A stretch of DNA of 64,000 nt from Arthrobacter sp. zg-Y238 (lineage in GTDB: Bacteria; Actinomycetota; Actinomycetes; Actinomycetales; Micrococcaceae). The translations under genes and the position numbers were made by a program. Shown here piece by piece: positions 50,832-60,216 of the stretch. Below the pieces are notes generated by a model. The model saw nothing but the letters and a program-made list of their open reading frames with translations. It ran no database searches and was not told the origin of the DNA. The stretch is from contig NZ_JANFLU010000010.1 of assembly GCF_024385525.1 (NCBI RefSeq), positions 186,001 to 250,000 of the forward strand. Reading direction: 5' to 3'. The stretch's first letter is position 1, and the number at the start of each line of letters is the position of its first letter.

Positions 50832-51785
50832 TTGGCAAAGGTAAACACGGTACTAGGCACCATCCCGGCCGAAGAGCTGGGCATAGTGGCAGTCCACGAG
50901 CACATCGGCTACGGCATGCCCGGCAGCGAACTGGACTCCACCTGGTGGAAGACGCCGGAGCAGCGGTACGCGGAAACCGTGCCGAAGCTGCGGCAGTTCC
51001 ATGAATACGGCGGCGGCACCTTCGTGGATGCGACCGGCATCTGCAACGGCCGCGACGTCGACTATTACAAGTCCCTCTCCGCCAAGACAGGTGTCCACAT
51101 CGTGGCCTGCACCGGCTTCGTCGGCGGGGACACCGCGCTGCCGCACTTCGCCCGGGCCAGCGTGGAATACCTGGCCGAGGTGTTCATTCATGAAATCACC
51201 GTGGGCATCGGCACCACCGGCAGCAAGGCCGGCGTGATCAAAGTGGGCGTCAGTCGCGGCGGGCGCATGACCGAACTGGACAAGCGCATCTACCGCGCCG
51301 CCGCCCGCGCCTCAGTGGCCACCGGTGTACCGATCCTCACCCACCTGGCCATCGACCCGCAGCCGGCCATCGACATCTTCGCCGAAGAGTCCCTGCCGCT
51401 GGACCGTGTCCTCTTCGGGCACGCCGACGACGGCCTCAACGCAGAGAACACCCCCAGCGAATGGATCATGGGGCAGGGCGGGCGCATCGGCTTCGACACC
51501 TTCGGCTACGAGACCGAGCTCCCGGACCCGCCCTTCTGGGCCCGCCCCCGCAAGGAGCGGCTGGACCACTTTATGTCCTTGGTGGAGAAGGGGCACCTGA
51601 ACCAGCTCCTGGTTTCCGCCGACGCCAACTGCAGCCCGCTTGGCTGGCCCGGAGTGAAGGGCCACACCGTGAACTACATCTTCGAGGACCTGATCCCCGA
51701 CCTGCGCGGTGCCGGTCTCGATGAAGCAGCCATCAAAACCCTCTTCATCGACAACCCCGCCGGATTCCTTTCCATCTCCTCCTGA
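50832..51785 (+). CDS. Phosphotriesterase-family metal-dependent hydrolase (lactonase-like)
   Basis: 317 residues from TTG 50832. All binuclear site residues are present: His22 and His24 (VHEH), Lys137, His171 (LTH), His197 (FGHADD) and Asp264 (SAD). This family contains phosphotriesterases, lactonases and aryl-dialkylphosphatases; many native substrates are lactones. The pocket segment after Asp264 (ANCSPLGWPGVKGH) differs from classical phosphotriesterases. It follows its degenerate homologue by 54 nt and precedes the monooxygenase by 53 nt in one operon. Confidence 0.88.
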   Translation: MAKVNTVLGTIPAEELGIVAVHEHIGYGMPGSELDSTWWKTPEQRYAETVPKLRQFHEYGGGTFVDATGICNGRDVDYYKSLSAKTGVHIVACTGFVGGDTALPHFARASVEYLAEVFIHEITVGIGTTGSKAGVIKVGVSRGGRMTELDKRIYRAAARASVATGVPILTHLAIDPQPAIDIFAEESLPLDRVLFGHADDGLNAENTPSEWIMGQGGRIGFDTFGYETELPDPPFWARPRKERLDHFMSLVEKGHLNQLLVSADANCSPLGWPGVKGHTVNYIFEDLIPDLRGAGLDEAAIKTLFIDNPAGFLSISS

Positions 51786-51838
51786 CCCAGCCATATCCCG
51801 GCGCATAGGCGCGCCGGACACGAGAAAGCGAAGCAACC

Positions 51839-52960
51839 ATGAAGACTTCCGAACTCAAAGACCTGAAGATCGCCATTGTCGGCGGCGGCTACGGCGGCGC
51901 GGCCGCAGCCATTGCCCTGCGGAACATCGGTGCCGGCAACGTCCACGTATACGAGCAGGCTCCCGCACTGGGCCAAGTGGGCGCCGGCATCGGCCTGCGC
52001 CCGATCACGGTTGAACTCTTCCGCCGGTGGGGCATCTTCGAGGAAATCGCTGCCGTGAGCTCGCCGAGCGACTACCTGGAAATCCTCAGCGCCGACGGAC
52101 AGCAGGTCTATGCGCAGGAAGTCTGGCCCCAGCTCAACGACTTCGACCAGCCGAACCACACCCGCATCATCCACCGGGGCGATTTCATTGACGCGCTCCT
52201 GGGCGTCCTGCCGGCCGAGATGGTGCACATGGGCCACAAGCTCACCGGCATCAAGGACGACGGCGATGCGGCGACCCTCACCTTCGAAAACGGAAACACA
52301 GTCACGGCCGATCTGGTGATCGGCGCCGACGGCATCCGTTCCTTGATCCGCAAGGAACTGTTCTCCGACAATGAACCGATCTTCGCGGGGGAACACGCTT
52401 ACCGGGCGGTCATCTCCGCAGACAATGCCTTCGGACTGGGAGTCGAGGACGACAACCCCCGCTTCTACATGGGTGACAACGGCACCATCGCCTACAACCT
52501 TCCGCTGCGCCACCGCAACCAGCTTTCCTACGACATCACCACCCGCTCCGAGGACGGCTCCTGGGCACCGGTTATCACCAATGACTACCTCGTCTCCCTG
52601 CTCGACGGCTTTGACGAACGCATTGTGGACATTGCCCGGAACCTGGACATCAGCCAGGTCACCAGCCGCTCCGTGTTCGACATCGATCCGGTGGATAACT
52701 GGCACACCGACAGCGTCGCCCTGCTCGGCGACTCGGCGCACGCCATGCTGCACCACCAGGGCCAGGGTGCGAACTCAGCCATCCAGGACGCCGCCGGGCT
52801 CGCGGATGCCCTGCTGCAGGCGGATTCCGTGAAGGAAGCCCTCACCCAGTACCAGGCCATCCGGAAACCGGTTACGGACGAACTGCAGCGCCTGTCACGC
52901 CTTGGCTGGAACCCCGGATCGGTGGAAACCGCCTTCCCCGAGCAGACCCCGGCGAAGTAG
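51839..52960 (+). CDS. FAD-dependent monooxygenase (salicylate hydroxylase-like)
   Basis: 373 residues. FAD-binding motif VGGGYGGAAAAIALRN near residue 14; DG motif VIGADGIRSLIRKEL (about 160-174); GD motif ALLGDSAHAMLHHQGQGANSAIQDA (about 295-320). Group A flavoprotein hydroxylase using NAD(P)H and oxygen on an aromatic or related ring. The substrate is not determined. It starts 53 nt after the hydrolase, with GCGAAGCA before the ATG. Confidence 0.88.
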   Translation: MKTSELKDLKIAIVGGGYGGAAAAIALRNIGAGNVHVYEQAPALGQVGAGIGLRPITVELFRRWGIFEEIAAVSSPSDYLEILSADGQQVYAQEVWPQLNDFDQPNHTRIIHRGDFIDALLGVLPAEMVHMGHKLTGIKDDGDAATLTFENGNTVTADLVIGADGIRSLIRKELFSDNEPIFAGEHAYRAVISADNAFGLGVEDDNPRFYMGDNGTIAYNLPLRHRNQLSYDITTRSEDGSWAPVITNDYLVSLLDGFDERIVDIARNLDISQVTSRSVFDIDPVDNWHTDSVALLGDSAHAMLHHQGQGANSAIQDAAGLADALLQADSVKEALTQYQAIRKPVTDELQRLSRLGWNPGSVETAFPEQTPAK

Positions 52961-53007
52961 CCAGGCACTTCCGCTTCCCCCGCCCCGCAATACAGCAAGG
53001 ACAAGCA

Positions 53008-53949
53008 ATGACCATTCATCCCGAAATCGCCAAGGTACTCCGCAGCATCCCGGCCCCTGACGGTTCGCCGCTGGATCCGGCGGCGATGCGGGCCGGCGAG
53101 GCCGCGCAGGTTCCGCCGCTCGAGGACCGGATTCCGCTGCACGCGGTTGAGGACACCATCGCCTCCACCGACGCCGGGGAGGTCCCGGTACGCATTTACA
53201 CACCCGTCGACGCCGACTCCTACGGGCTGATCGTGTACCTCCACGGCGGTGCCTTCTTCCTGGGCAGCCTGGACACCCACGACCACGTGGCACGCTCGCT
53301 GGCGAAGGAATCGGGCCACAAGGTCATCTCCGTCGGCTACCGGCTGGCACCGGAAGCCGCGTTCCCGGCTGGCCTGGCGGACAGCTACGGCGTGGTCCGC
53401 TGGGCCGCCGAGCAGGGCCAGGCCCTGAAGTGGAACGGCGGAACCCTTGCCGTCGCCGGTGACAGCTCGGGCGGGAACTTCGCCGCGGCTGTAACCGCCA
53501 TGGCCCGCGAGGACGGCTTCAGCGGAATCACGCACCAGATCCTGTTCTACCCGTCGCTGGACCTGGACTTCGACGTCGACCGTTATGCCTCAATGCGGGA
53601 GAACGCCGAGGGTTACGGCTTGGAGACCGCAGGGCTGAAGCCCTTCAACGCGTTTTACCTCGAGAACGGTGCTGACCCGGCGGACCCGCTCGTCTCCCCC
53701 ATCAAGCGTGTTGACCTCAGCGGCCTGCCGCAGGCACTCATCCTCACAGCGGAACACGATCCCCTGCGCGATGAGGGCGAACTGTACGGGCAGCGGCTCA
53801 AAGAAGCCGGCGTTGACGCAACCGTCCACCGCTACGCAGGGGCGAACCACGGCTTTGTTGCCAATTTCTCCTGGCTTCCGGAGTTCTACCGGGCCTTCCG
53901 GGAAGCCGGGGATTTCCTGAACGGCACCCCCTCCGACCGTCCCGCCTGA
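53008..53949 (+). CDS. Alpha/beta hydrolase, HSL-like esterase
   Basis: 313 residues. Oxyanion hole YLHGGAFFLG (near 78), nucleophile GDSSGG (about 150-157), Asp in AEHDPLRDEG and His in GANHGF near the C terminus. These mark the hormone-sensitive-lipase esterase family, which hydrolyses short carboxyl esters or lactones. No signal peptide. It follows the monooxygenase by 47 nt and precedes the MBL protein by 11 nt. Confidence 0.92.
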   Translation: MTIHPEIAKVLRSIPAPDGSPLDPAAMRAGEAAQVPPLEDRIPLHAVEDTIASTDAGEVPVRIYTPVDADSYGLIVYLHGGAFFLGSLDTHDHVARSLAKESGHKVISVGYRLAPEAAFPAGLADSYGVVRWAAEQGQALKWNGGTLAVAGDSSGGNFAAAVTAMAREDGFSGITHQILFYPSLDLDFDVDRYASMRENAEGYGLETAGLKPFNAFYLENGADPADPLVSPIKRVDLSGLPQALILTAEHDPLRDEGELYGQRLKEAGVDATVHRYAGANHGFVANFSWLPEFYRAFREAGDFLNGTPSDRPA

Positions 53950-53960
53950 GAGAGGCACCC

Positions 53961-54890
53961 ATGAGCAAAGGTACGGTTCACCCGCTGGTGTCCCCCTGGG
54001 GACGGTTTGGCCTCTACAGCTACTTCATCGATGCACCGGAGCCGGCGATCGTGGACACCGGCATAGGCTCCTCGCCGGCGGAGGGCATGATCCCCGCACT
54101 GGAGAAGCTGGGCCGGAGCATCGACGAGGTCCGCTGGATCCTGCTGACCCACGGCCACATCGATCACCTGGGCGGAGCGAAGGCCCTGTGGGAACTGACC
54201 GGTGGCAAAGCGAAGGTGGTAATCCACGAAGCCGACGCCCACCTGCTGCGGTCCCGCAAAGCGCACGTCGAAGAGTACGTGAACGGGCGCAGCAGGTACC
54301 TGAACGCGCCGGACGGCGCAGCAGCGCAGACCCGGACCACGCAGGCGGTCATTTCAGGCGAAATGGAACCGTCCGTGCTGGTGCGGGGAGGCGAAAAGCT
54401 GTCGCTGGGCGGGGACGTCACGGTCTCCGTGCACCATGTTCCGGGCCACACGGCCGGGTCCGTTGCCTACGAACTGGAGGGGGCCGCCTTTGTCGGCGAT
54501 GCCGTGCAGATCCACGGCGCGGCCAACCGGTTCCCCGGCTACGAGGATCCGGATGCCTACCGCTCCAGCCTGGAGTATCTGCGCGACGTCCTCCGTCCGG
54601 AGCGGCTTTACCTCGGCCACCCGTACCGTCGGACCGACGGCCGGGAGTACGGCGTCGAACTTGATCACCGGCAGGCACGCGAGGCGCTCCAGGAGAGCCT
54701 GGACATCGAAGGCCGGGTCCGTGCCGCCGTCGCCGGCTATCTGCGGGACGGCCTCCGGGAAACCGATTCGGTGTACTCCCCGTTCGAACGGGTGGCCGAA
54801 GAGCTCGCCTACCAGGGCGATCCCACGCTGGACCCGTCCCCCTTCTTCACTACGCTGCACGGGTACCGCACCCGCTTCGGCAATGCCTAA
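53961..54890 (+). CDS. Metallo-beta-lactamase-fold hydrolase
   Basis: 309 residues. The HxHxDH motif is THGHIDHLGG (near residues 54-63); further ligands are His in GHTAG, Asp in GDAVQ and His in LGHPY. Members include lactonases and thioesterases, and some hydrolyse acyl-homoserine lactones, but here no motif fixes the substrate. It is the fifth gene of the operon, 11 nt after the esterase gene, and 19 nt before the CocE-like gene. Confidence 0.88.
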   Translation: MSKGTVHPLVSPWGRFGLYSYFIDAPEPAIVDTGIGSSPAEGMIPALEKLGRSIDEVRWILLTHGHIDHLGGAKALWELTGGKAKVVIHEADAHLLRSRKAHVEEYVNGRSRYLNAPDGAAAQTRTTQAVISGEMEPSVLVRGGEKLSLGGDVTVSVHHVPGHTAGSVAYELEGAAFVGDAVQIHGAANRFPGYEDPDAYRSSLEYLRDVLRPERLYLGHPYRRTDGREYGVELDHRQAREALQESLDIEGRVRAAVAGYLRDGLRETDSVYSPFERVAEELAYQGDPTLDPSPFFTTLHGYRTRFGNA

Positions 54891-54909
54891 CGCAAGGAGC
54901 TACGCACTA

Positions 54910-56634
54910 ATGGCTACTACCCACCACATCGACGCGGGCGGACAGGCGATTCGGGTCGCCAAGGACCTCCGCGTGCCGATGCGCGACGGCGTCGAGCTGG
55001 CCGCGGACGTCTATTCCGGCACCGAAGACCGGCCCCGGCCCGCACTGGTCGCGCTGAGCCCCTACGGCAAGGAGCTGCAGGCCCTGGCCCTGACCATGCC
55101 CCCGCAGCGGCGGCCCAGCCCGATGTGGGACGGCTGCATCGAAGCGGGCGATATTGCCCGGATCGTGAAGGAGGACTATGCACACGTCATCGGCGACCTG
55201 CGTGGTTCCGGCGCCTCCGGCGGCGAACACATCGGCAACTACAACGCTGGCGGGGTTTCCCTGGGCCAGGACGCCTACGACTTCATCGAATGGGTTGCCG
55301 AACAGCCGTGGTGCGACGGCAACGTGGGCATGGTCGGCATCTCCTACTTCGGTTCCATGCAGGTCCTGGCCGCCGCCGAACGGCCCCCGCATCTGAAGGC
55401 GATCTTCGTTTCCGGCGGGCACTACGACTTCTACGAGACCACCTACCACGGCGGAGTCATGTGGTTCATGCCGCGCGCCGCCCGCGAGGGCCGCGGCGGG
55501 GATTCCGGCTGGGCGTTCACCGACCAGACCAAGTCCCGCATGCTTGAGACCTATTCCCCGGGCGAGCTGCAGAAACTCGTTGCAGCACGCCTGGCGGACC
55601 CGGACGTCGCAGCATGGCCCAACCTCGTGCACGTACTGAACTACCCCAAGCACCACGAGGCATGGTTCGACATTGTGATGAACGAGCTCGACGGCGACTG
55701 GTACGAGGAACGCAATCCCATCACCCTGGCCCCGAACATCGACATCCCGGTCTACCTGCAGATCGACCAGGGCCGCGGCTGGACCATGGACGGGACCATC
55801 GAGCTGTTCGACGCCCTGAAGGGCCCGAAAAAGCTGGACATCGGCCCCTACCCGCCGATGCAGTCCCGGCCCTTCATCGAGGAACACGACAAGATGTTCC
55901 GGTGGTACGACTACTGGATCAAGGGCATCGACAACGGCATCATGGACGAGCCCGAAGTCAGCGTTTTCGTGGAAGGTTCCCGCGAGCACGTCACCGGCAG
56001 CGCCTGGCCGCCGAAGGACGTTGAGTACCGGCCGCTGTACCTGCGCCCCCGGCGCAAGCTGTCTCCCGAACCGGAACCGATGGGTGCTGAGTACGCTGCA
56101 CCGGACGGCTTCTACCAGGCGCCGCTGACCGTGACGGACAAGGTGGAGATCCTGGACTGGAGCACGGATGCCTTCACCGAACCCACCGAGCTGATCGGCA
56201 CCGGCGCCGCGCACATTTTCGCCGAGATCGACCAGGAGGACACCAACTTCATCCTCCGGCTCTGGGACAACGCCCCCAACGGGAAACGCCAGCTCGTCAC
56301 CACCGGGTACCTGAAGGCCTCCCACCGCGAACTCGATGACCGGACCACGGAGGGCAACCCGCACCACCCGCACACGCGGGCCGTTCCCGTGGAGCCGGGC
56401 AGGATTGAGGAGTATGTGGTGCGGCTCTACCCGTTTGCCACGACGTTCCTCCCGGGCCACCGGCTGACCGTGGAACTGTCCAACGACGAACCGCTGGCGG
56501 ATGAGCACAATGCGCTGCTACCGCCGGATTCGTTCCACCTGCCGGTCGGCCGTCCGGTCACGCACAAGATCTACCGCGACGCAGCGCACCCCTCGCGGCT
56601 GGTGCTGCCGTTCACCCGGCGGTCGGCAGGGTAA
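54910..56634 (+). CDS. CocE/NonD-family hydrolase (X-Pro dipeptidyl-peptidase S15 type)
   Basis: 574 residues from ATG 54910. N-terminal alpha/beta hydrolase with the nucleophile elbow VGMVGISYFGSMQ; C-terminal jelly-roll domain (about 385-570) typical of CocE and glutaryl-7-ACA acylases. The usual GPW-x-H segment with the catalytic His is replaced by IGPYPPMQSRPFIEEHDK, so the His residue is not evident, although this wording may be common in an actinobacterial subgroup. It probably cleaves an ester or amide. Last gene of the operon before a strong terminator. Confidence 0.88.
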   Translation: MATTHHIDAGGQAIRVAKDLRVPMRDGVELAADVYSGTEDRPRPALVALSPYGKELQALALTMPPQRRPSPMWDGCIEAGDIARIVKEDYAHVIGDLRGSGASGGEHIGNYNAGGVSLGQDAYDFIEWVAEQPWCDGNVGMVGISYFGSMQVLAAAERPPHLKAIFVSGGHYDFYETTYHGGVMWFMPRAAREGRGGDSGWAFTDQTKSRMLETYSPGELQKLVAARLADPDVAAWPNLVHVLNYPKHHEAWFDIVMNELDGDWYEERNPITLAPNIDIPVYLQIDQGRGWTMDGTIELFDALKGPKKLDIGPYPPMQSRPFIEEHDKMFRWYDYWIKGIDNGIMDEPEVSVFVEGSREHVTGSAWPPKDVEYRPLYLRPRRKLSPEPEPMGAEYAAPDGFYQAPLTVTDKVEILDWSTDAFTEPTELIGTGAAHIFAEIDQEDTNFILRLWDNAPNGKRQLVTTGYLKASHRELDDRTTEGNPHHPHTRAVPVEPGRIEEYVVRLYPFATTFLPGHRLTVELSNDEPLADEHNALLPPDSFHLPVGRPVTHKIYRDAAHPSRLVLPFTRRSAG

Positions 56635-56646
56635 ACGGATACGAAA

Positions 56647-56691
56647 AACAGCAGAGGGCGGACACCGTATCGGTGTCCGCCCTCTGCTGTT
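56647..56691. terminator. Strong bidirectional terminator between the CocE-like gene and glpD
   Basis: A perfect 21-bp stem (arms 56647-56667 and 56671-56691) with a 3-nt loop, flanked by A-rich sequence on the left and T-rich sequence on the right. It separates the convergent genes. Confidence 0.93.
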
Positions 56692-56720
56692 GTTGCTTTG
56701 TCTCTTTGCTTTACTCCGGG

Positions 56721-58502
56721 TTAGGAAGCCAGCGCCGGGATCTTCATGCCGTGCATGGTGACCAGCAGCTCGCGGGCGAACTCAGCCTGGCGGCGCTTTT
56801 CGGCGTCGTCCCAGCCCAGCTGCGGGGCCAGCAGGTCCGCCAGCTCGGTCAGCATGGCTTCGGACACCAGGCCGCGGAAGGCCAGTGAGGTGCGGCGGAT
56901 CAGGATGTCGGCGAGCTGCGTGATCTGCTCGTTTTCCACCATGTAGGTCAGCTCGCGGGTGCTGAGCTCGTTGGTGGAGGCCAGCAGCTGGTCGCCGCCC
57001 TGGGACAGGAACTCCAGGACGTCGACGGCGCGCGTGCCGTAGCGGGTCAGCAGGACGCGGACGCGGTCACGGTCGGCCACGTCGGAGGCCATGCGGTTGA
57101 CCCACAGGCGTTCCTCGGCCTCGGTGCGCGGGAAGTCCTTGCCGCCGCCGATCTGCAGTTCCGCCGTCGTCGTCTTCCGCGGCATGCCCAGAGCGGTCAT
57201 CGCCTCGGTGGCCAGCGTCTCGGACAGCGCACGGAAGGTGGTCCACTTGCCGCCGACCAGGGACAGGCTCGTGACGTTCTTGCCGGCGCGGTTGTCCGTG
57301 CGCTTTTCCACGCGGTAGTCGCGGGACACGAAGCCGGGCTGCGTGTCGTCGTGCTTGGGCAGCGGGCGGACGCCGGAGAAGGTGTAGACGATGTGGTCGC
57401 GGCGCACGTCAACCGTGGGGAAGACGTGGGCGATCAGTTCGAAGAAGTACTCGATCTCTTCGTCGGTGCAGACCGATGCCTCGTTGATGTCCGCGTCGAT
57501 GTCCGTGGTGCCCACCAGGACGCGGTCGCCCATCGGGTAGATCAGGACGATGCGGCCGTCGGTGTGCTCGAAGAACATTTCGCGGCCGGAGCAGGCTTCC
57601 AGCAGTTCCGGGTGGTCCAGGACGATGTGCGAGCCCTTGGTGCCGCCCATGAAGCTGGTGCGCTTGCCGAAGGAGTCGTTGGTCTCGTCAACCCAGGCGC
57701 CGGTGGCGTTGATGACGACGTCGGCGTCGAAGACGAACTCTTCGCCGGTGACCTCGTCGCGCAGCACGGTGCCGGCGTCGGTGGTGCCGACGGCGCTGAC
57801 GTAGTTGCTGGCGCGGGACTGCGGGTTCGCCTCGAGGCCGTCGCGCAGCACGTCGAGGGTGAGGCGCTCGGGGTTGTGTACCGAGGCGTCAAAGTACGTA
57901 GCCGTGTACTTTACGTCCGGGCGCAGCTTCGGCAGTTCCTGCAGGGACTTCTTCTTGCCGACGAAGTTGTGCTTGGGGGCCACGCGGCCGCCGCGGGAGA
58001 AGAAGTCATACATCAGCAGGCCGGCCTTGATCAGCACGGCGCCGCGCTCGGTGTGCTTGCCCTGCTTGTGCGTCAGGAAACGCAGCGGAGCAGCAGTGAT
58101 GCCCGAGAAGGTGGTGGTGATGGGGATGGTGGTCTGCAGCGGCTTGACGTAGTGCGGGGCCAGCCGGAGCAGGGCGTTGCGCTCGACGACGGACTCGTGC
58201 ACGAGGCGGAACTCGCCGTTCTCCAGGTAGCGGATGCCGCCGTGGATCATGTGGGAAGACGCACCCGAAGCGCCCTGGCAGTAATCACCGCGCTCCACGA
58301 GGGCTACGTCCACGCCCTGCAGCGACAGGTCACGGAAGGTGCCGACGCCGTTGATGCCGCCGCCGATGATCAGCACCGAGGCCTTGGGCCGGTCCTTCAG
58401 CTGCTGTACCACCGGACGGGTCCGGGCGGCGGTCTTTGCCTTGCTGGGGTTCACGGAATTGTCCACGTATATCTCCAAACGCTTCTGTGGCTGCATTGCC
58501 AT
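56721..58502 (-). CDS. glpD: Glycerol-3-phosphate dehydrogenase (aerobic, FAD)
   Basis: 593 residues. FAD motif VLIIGGGINGVGTFRDLSLQG near residue 43, then GASGASSHMIHGGIRYLENGEFRLVHESVVERNALL. Catalytic domain ends with FSGVRPLPKHDDTQPGFVSRDYRV; the C-terminal domain (about 430-593) is the usual helical GlpD tail. It oxidises glycerol-3-phosphate to dihydroxyacetone phosphate and feeds electrons to quinone. The N-terminal 35 residues are an extra segment. Divergent from the SorC-family gene. Confidence 0.96.
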   Translation of the reverse strand: MAMQPQKRLEIYVDNSVNPSKAKTAARTRPVVQQLKDRPKASVLIIGGGINGVGTFRDLSLQGVDVALVERGDYCQGASGASSHMIHGGIRYLENGEFRLVHESVVERNALLRLAPHYVKPLQTTIPITTTFSGITAAPLRFLTHKQGKHTERGAVLIKAGLLMYDFFSRGGRVAPKHNFVGKKKSLQELPKLRPDVKYTATYFDASVHNPERLTLDVLRDGLEANPQSRASNYVSAVGTTDAGTVLRDEVTGEEFVFDADVVINATGAWVDETNDSFGKRTSFMGGTKGSHIVLDHPELLEACSGREMFFEHTDGRIVLIYPMGDRVLVGTTDIDADINEASVCTDEEIEYFFELIAHVFPTVDVRRDHIVYTFSGVRPLPKHDDTQPGFVSRDYRVEKRTDNRAGKNVTSLSLVGGKWTTFRALSETLATEAMTALGMPRKTTTAELQIGGGKDFPRTEAEERLWVNRMASDVADRDRVRVLLTRYGTRAVDVLEFLSQGGDQLLASTNELSTRELTYMVENEQITQLADILIRRTSLAFRGLVSEAMLTELADLLAPQLGWDDAEKRRQAEFARELLVTMHGMKIPALAS

Positions 58503-58546
58503 ATCTACTCAATGGTCGAAGCCCGCGGCTCCCGGGACCCAACCAA

Positions 58547-58572
58547 TGCACATACGTGCACCCTGCGATAAT
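58547..58572 (+). promoter_or_regulatory. Operator and -10 element in front of the SorC-family gene
   Basis: TGCAC-ATAC-GTGCA (58547-58560), a palindrome with 5-bp arms, lies just upstream of an extended -10 TGCGATAAT (58564-58572) reading right, about 40 nt before the regulator's ATG. It is 45 nt from the glpD start on the left, so both could be controlled from it. Confidence 0.5.
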
Positions 58573-58610
58573 GGATTCATGGAGTACGCAACCGTGTCGA
58601 TGGACGGCAA

Positions 58611-59621
58611 ATGAACATTGGTGTCAGTGGCCGCTTCCCGGACGCCTCCGGGGCCGGACCTGCGGCGAACGAAAAGGAAAGCCGAGACCGGGATGCCCTC
58701 CGGGCCGCGCAGATGTACTACCTGCAGAGCCTGACCATGGAGGCCATCGCCCGGGAGCTCCGGATTTCGCGTTCCACCGTTTCCCGCCTGCTCTCCTACG
58801 CGCGCAGCACCGGGCTGGTCCGGATCGAAATCCGCAACCCGTCGGACCGTGCTCCGGCACTGGAACAGGAGATTGCCTCCCGCTTCCGGATCCAGGCCCA
58901 CGTGGTTCCGGTCGCCGAAACCGTCTCCCCTGCCCAGGCACTGCAGCGGGTCGCCGTGCAGGCGGCACACCTGATCGGTCCGCTCATCGATTCGGATGCG
59001 ATTATCGGCGTCGCGTGGGGTTCAACCCTGACGGCCGTGAGCCAGCACCTGCCGATCAAGAACACCCATGACAGCACAATCGTGCAGATGAACGGGGCAG
59101 GCAACTTCCGCACGTCGGGCATCACCTACGCCAGCGAAATCCTGCAGCGTTTCGGCCACGCCTACGGTGCGCGGGTGGTCCAGTTCCCGGTTCCGGCGTT
59201 CTTCGACCACGCCGAAACCAAGGAAGCGATGTGGCGGGAACGTCCGGTCCGCCGGGTGCTCGATCTGCAGGCGCGGATGAACACGGCGATTTTCGGCGTC
59301 GGTTCCATGGAGGCGGGGGTACCCAGCCATGTCTACAACGGCGCCTACCTCGACGAGGAAGACCTCCATGAGCTCATGGCCGAGGGGGTAGTGGGCGACG
59401 TCGCCACCATGTTCTACCGGGCGGACGGCACCTGGGACGGGATCAAGCTGAATTACCGCAGCACCGGCCCCGATCTGTCCACGCTGCGGCAGGTTCCGCG
59501 CCGGATCTGCGTGGTGGCCGGCGAAACCAAGACCACCAGCCTGCTCGGCGCCCTGCGTGCCGGCCTGGTCACGGACCTGATTCTGGACGAGAATTCGGCC
59601 CGGCGGCTGGCCGCGTCCTAG
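58611..59621 (+). CDS. SorC/DeoR-type sugar-binding transcriptional regulator
   Basis: 336 residues. N-terminal HTH (about 35-70): MYYLQSLTMEAIARELRISRSTVSRLLSYARSTGLVRIEI. The remainder is the SorC effector domain with VAVQAAHLIGPLIDSDAIIGVAWGSTL, GVGSMEAGVPSHV and the final VVAGETKTTSLLGALRAGLVTDLILDE. These sense phosphorylated sugars. Divergence from glpD suggests control of glycerol-3-phosphate use, as inference. An N-terminal Gly/Ala/Glu-rich 25 residues come before the HTH. Confidence 0.92.
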   Translation: MNIGVSGRFPDASGAGPAANEKESRDRDALRAAQMYYLQSLTMEAIARELRISRSTVSRLLSYARSTGLVRIEIRNPSDRAPALEQEIASRFRIQAHVVPVAETVSPAQALQRVAVQAAHLIGPLIDSDAIIGVAWGSTLTAVSQHLPIKNTHDSTIVQMNGAGNFRTSGITYASEILQRFGHAYGARVVQFPVPAFFDHAETKEAMWRERPVRRVLDLQARMNTAIFGVGSMEAGVPSHVYNGAYLDEEDLHELMAEGVVGDVATMFYRADGTWDGIKLNYRSTGPDLSTLRQVPRRICVVAGETKTTSLLGALRAGLVTDLILDENSARRLAAS

Positions 59622-59670
59622 CCCTTGTATCCTGCAAGGGCTAGGTAAAGCCCGACCAGGAGGCCTCCGC

Positions 59671-60216
59671 ATGGACAACAACGAACCAGCCCTCCGGCTG
59701 CAGTCGCTGCAGGCCGGTACCGACGCCGGGACCGCCTTGGAGTACTTTGATTCCCTGCCGCCGGTGCAGGTGCCGGAGCTGTACGGCTCCTGGCGGGGTA
59801 CCGAAATACCTACTGGTCACCGTCTCGATGGGCTCCTCGAACCGCTGGGCTGGTACGGGAAACGGTTCGACGGCGCCGAGGACGTGTTTCCGCTGGTGTT
59901 TTCCGGAGCCGGCGGCGGTGTGTTCAACGTGAATCCGGGGTTGGTCCCGCTTTCGGCCGTGCTGCGTTTCGGCCCCTTGCTGCGGAAGCCTGGGCTGCTT
60001 TCGCAGGTCCGTCCGGCTCTGCGGTTGGCGAGGACGCGGCGCGTCGGCGCCCGGCTGCGGATGACCGAGTACCGCGGGGTATTGAGCGCGGCCATGATCT
60101 ATGACGCCCTGCCTGTCGTGGATGTTTTCCGCCGGGTCGACGCCGGAACAGTGCTGGGTGCGATGGACCTCCGTGGTCCCGGGGCGCCGTTCTTTTTCGC
60201 CCTGCAGCGGGACTAG
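59671..60216 (+). CDS. DUF4334 / GXWXG-domain protein
   Basis: 181 residues. The N-terminal GXWXG domain is visible as LYGSWRGTEIPTGHRLDGLLEPLGWYGKRFDG (about 38-70); the C-terminal DUF4334 has RMTEYRGVLSAAMIYDALPVVDVFRRVDAGTVLGAMDLRG. The family is of unknown function, with an enzyme-like compact fold. AGGAGG lies before the ATG. It stands between the SorC-type gene and a lipoprotein gene on the other strand. Confidence 0.88.
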   Translation: MDNNEPALRLQSLQAGTDAGTALEYFDSLPPVQVPELYGSWRGTEIPTGHRLDGLLEPLGWYGKRFDGAEDVFPLVFSGAGGGVFNVNPGLVPLSAVLRFGPLLRKPGLLSQVRPALRLARTRRVGARLRMTEYRGVLSAAMIYDALPVVDVFRRVDAGTVLGAMDLRGPGAPFFFALQRD

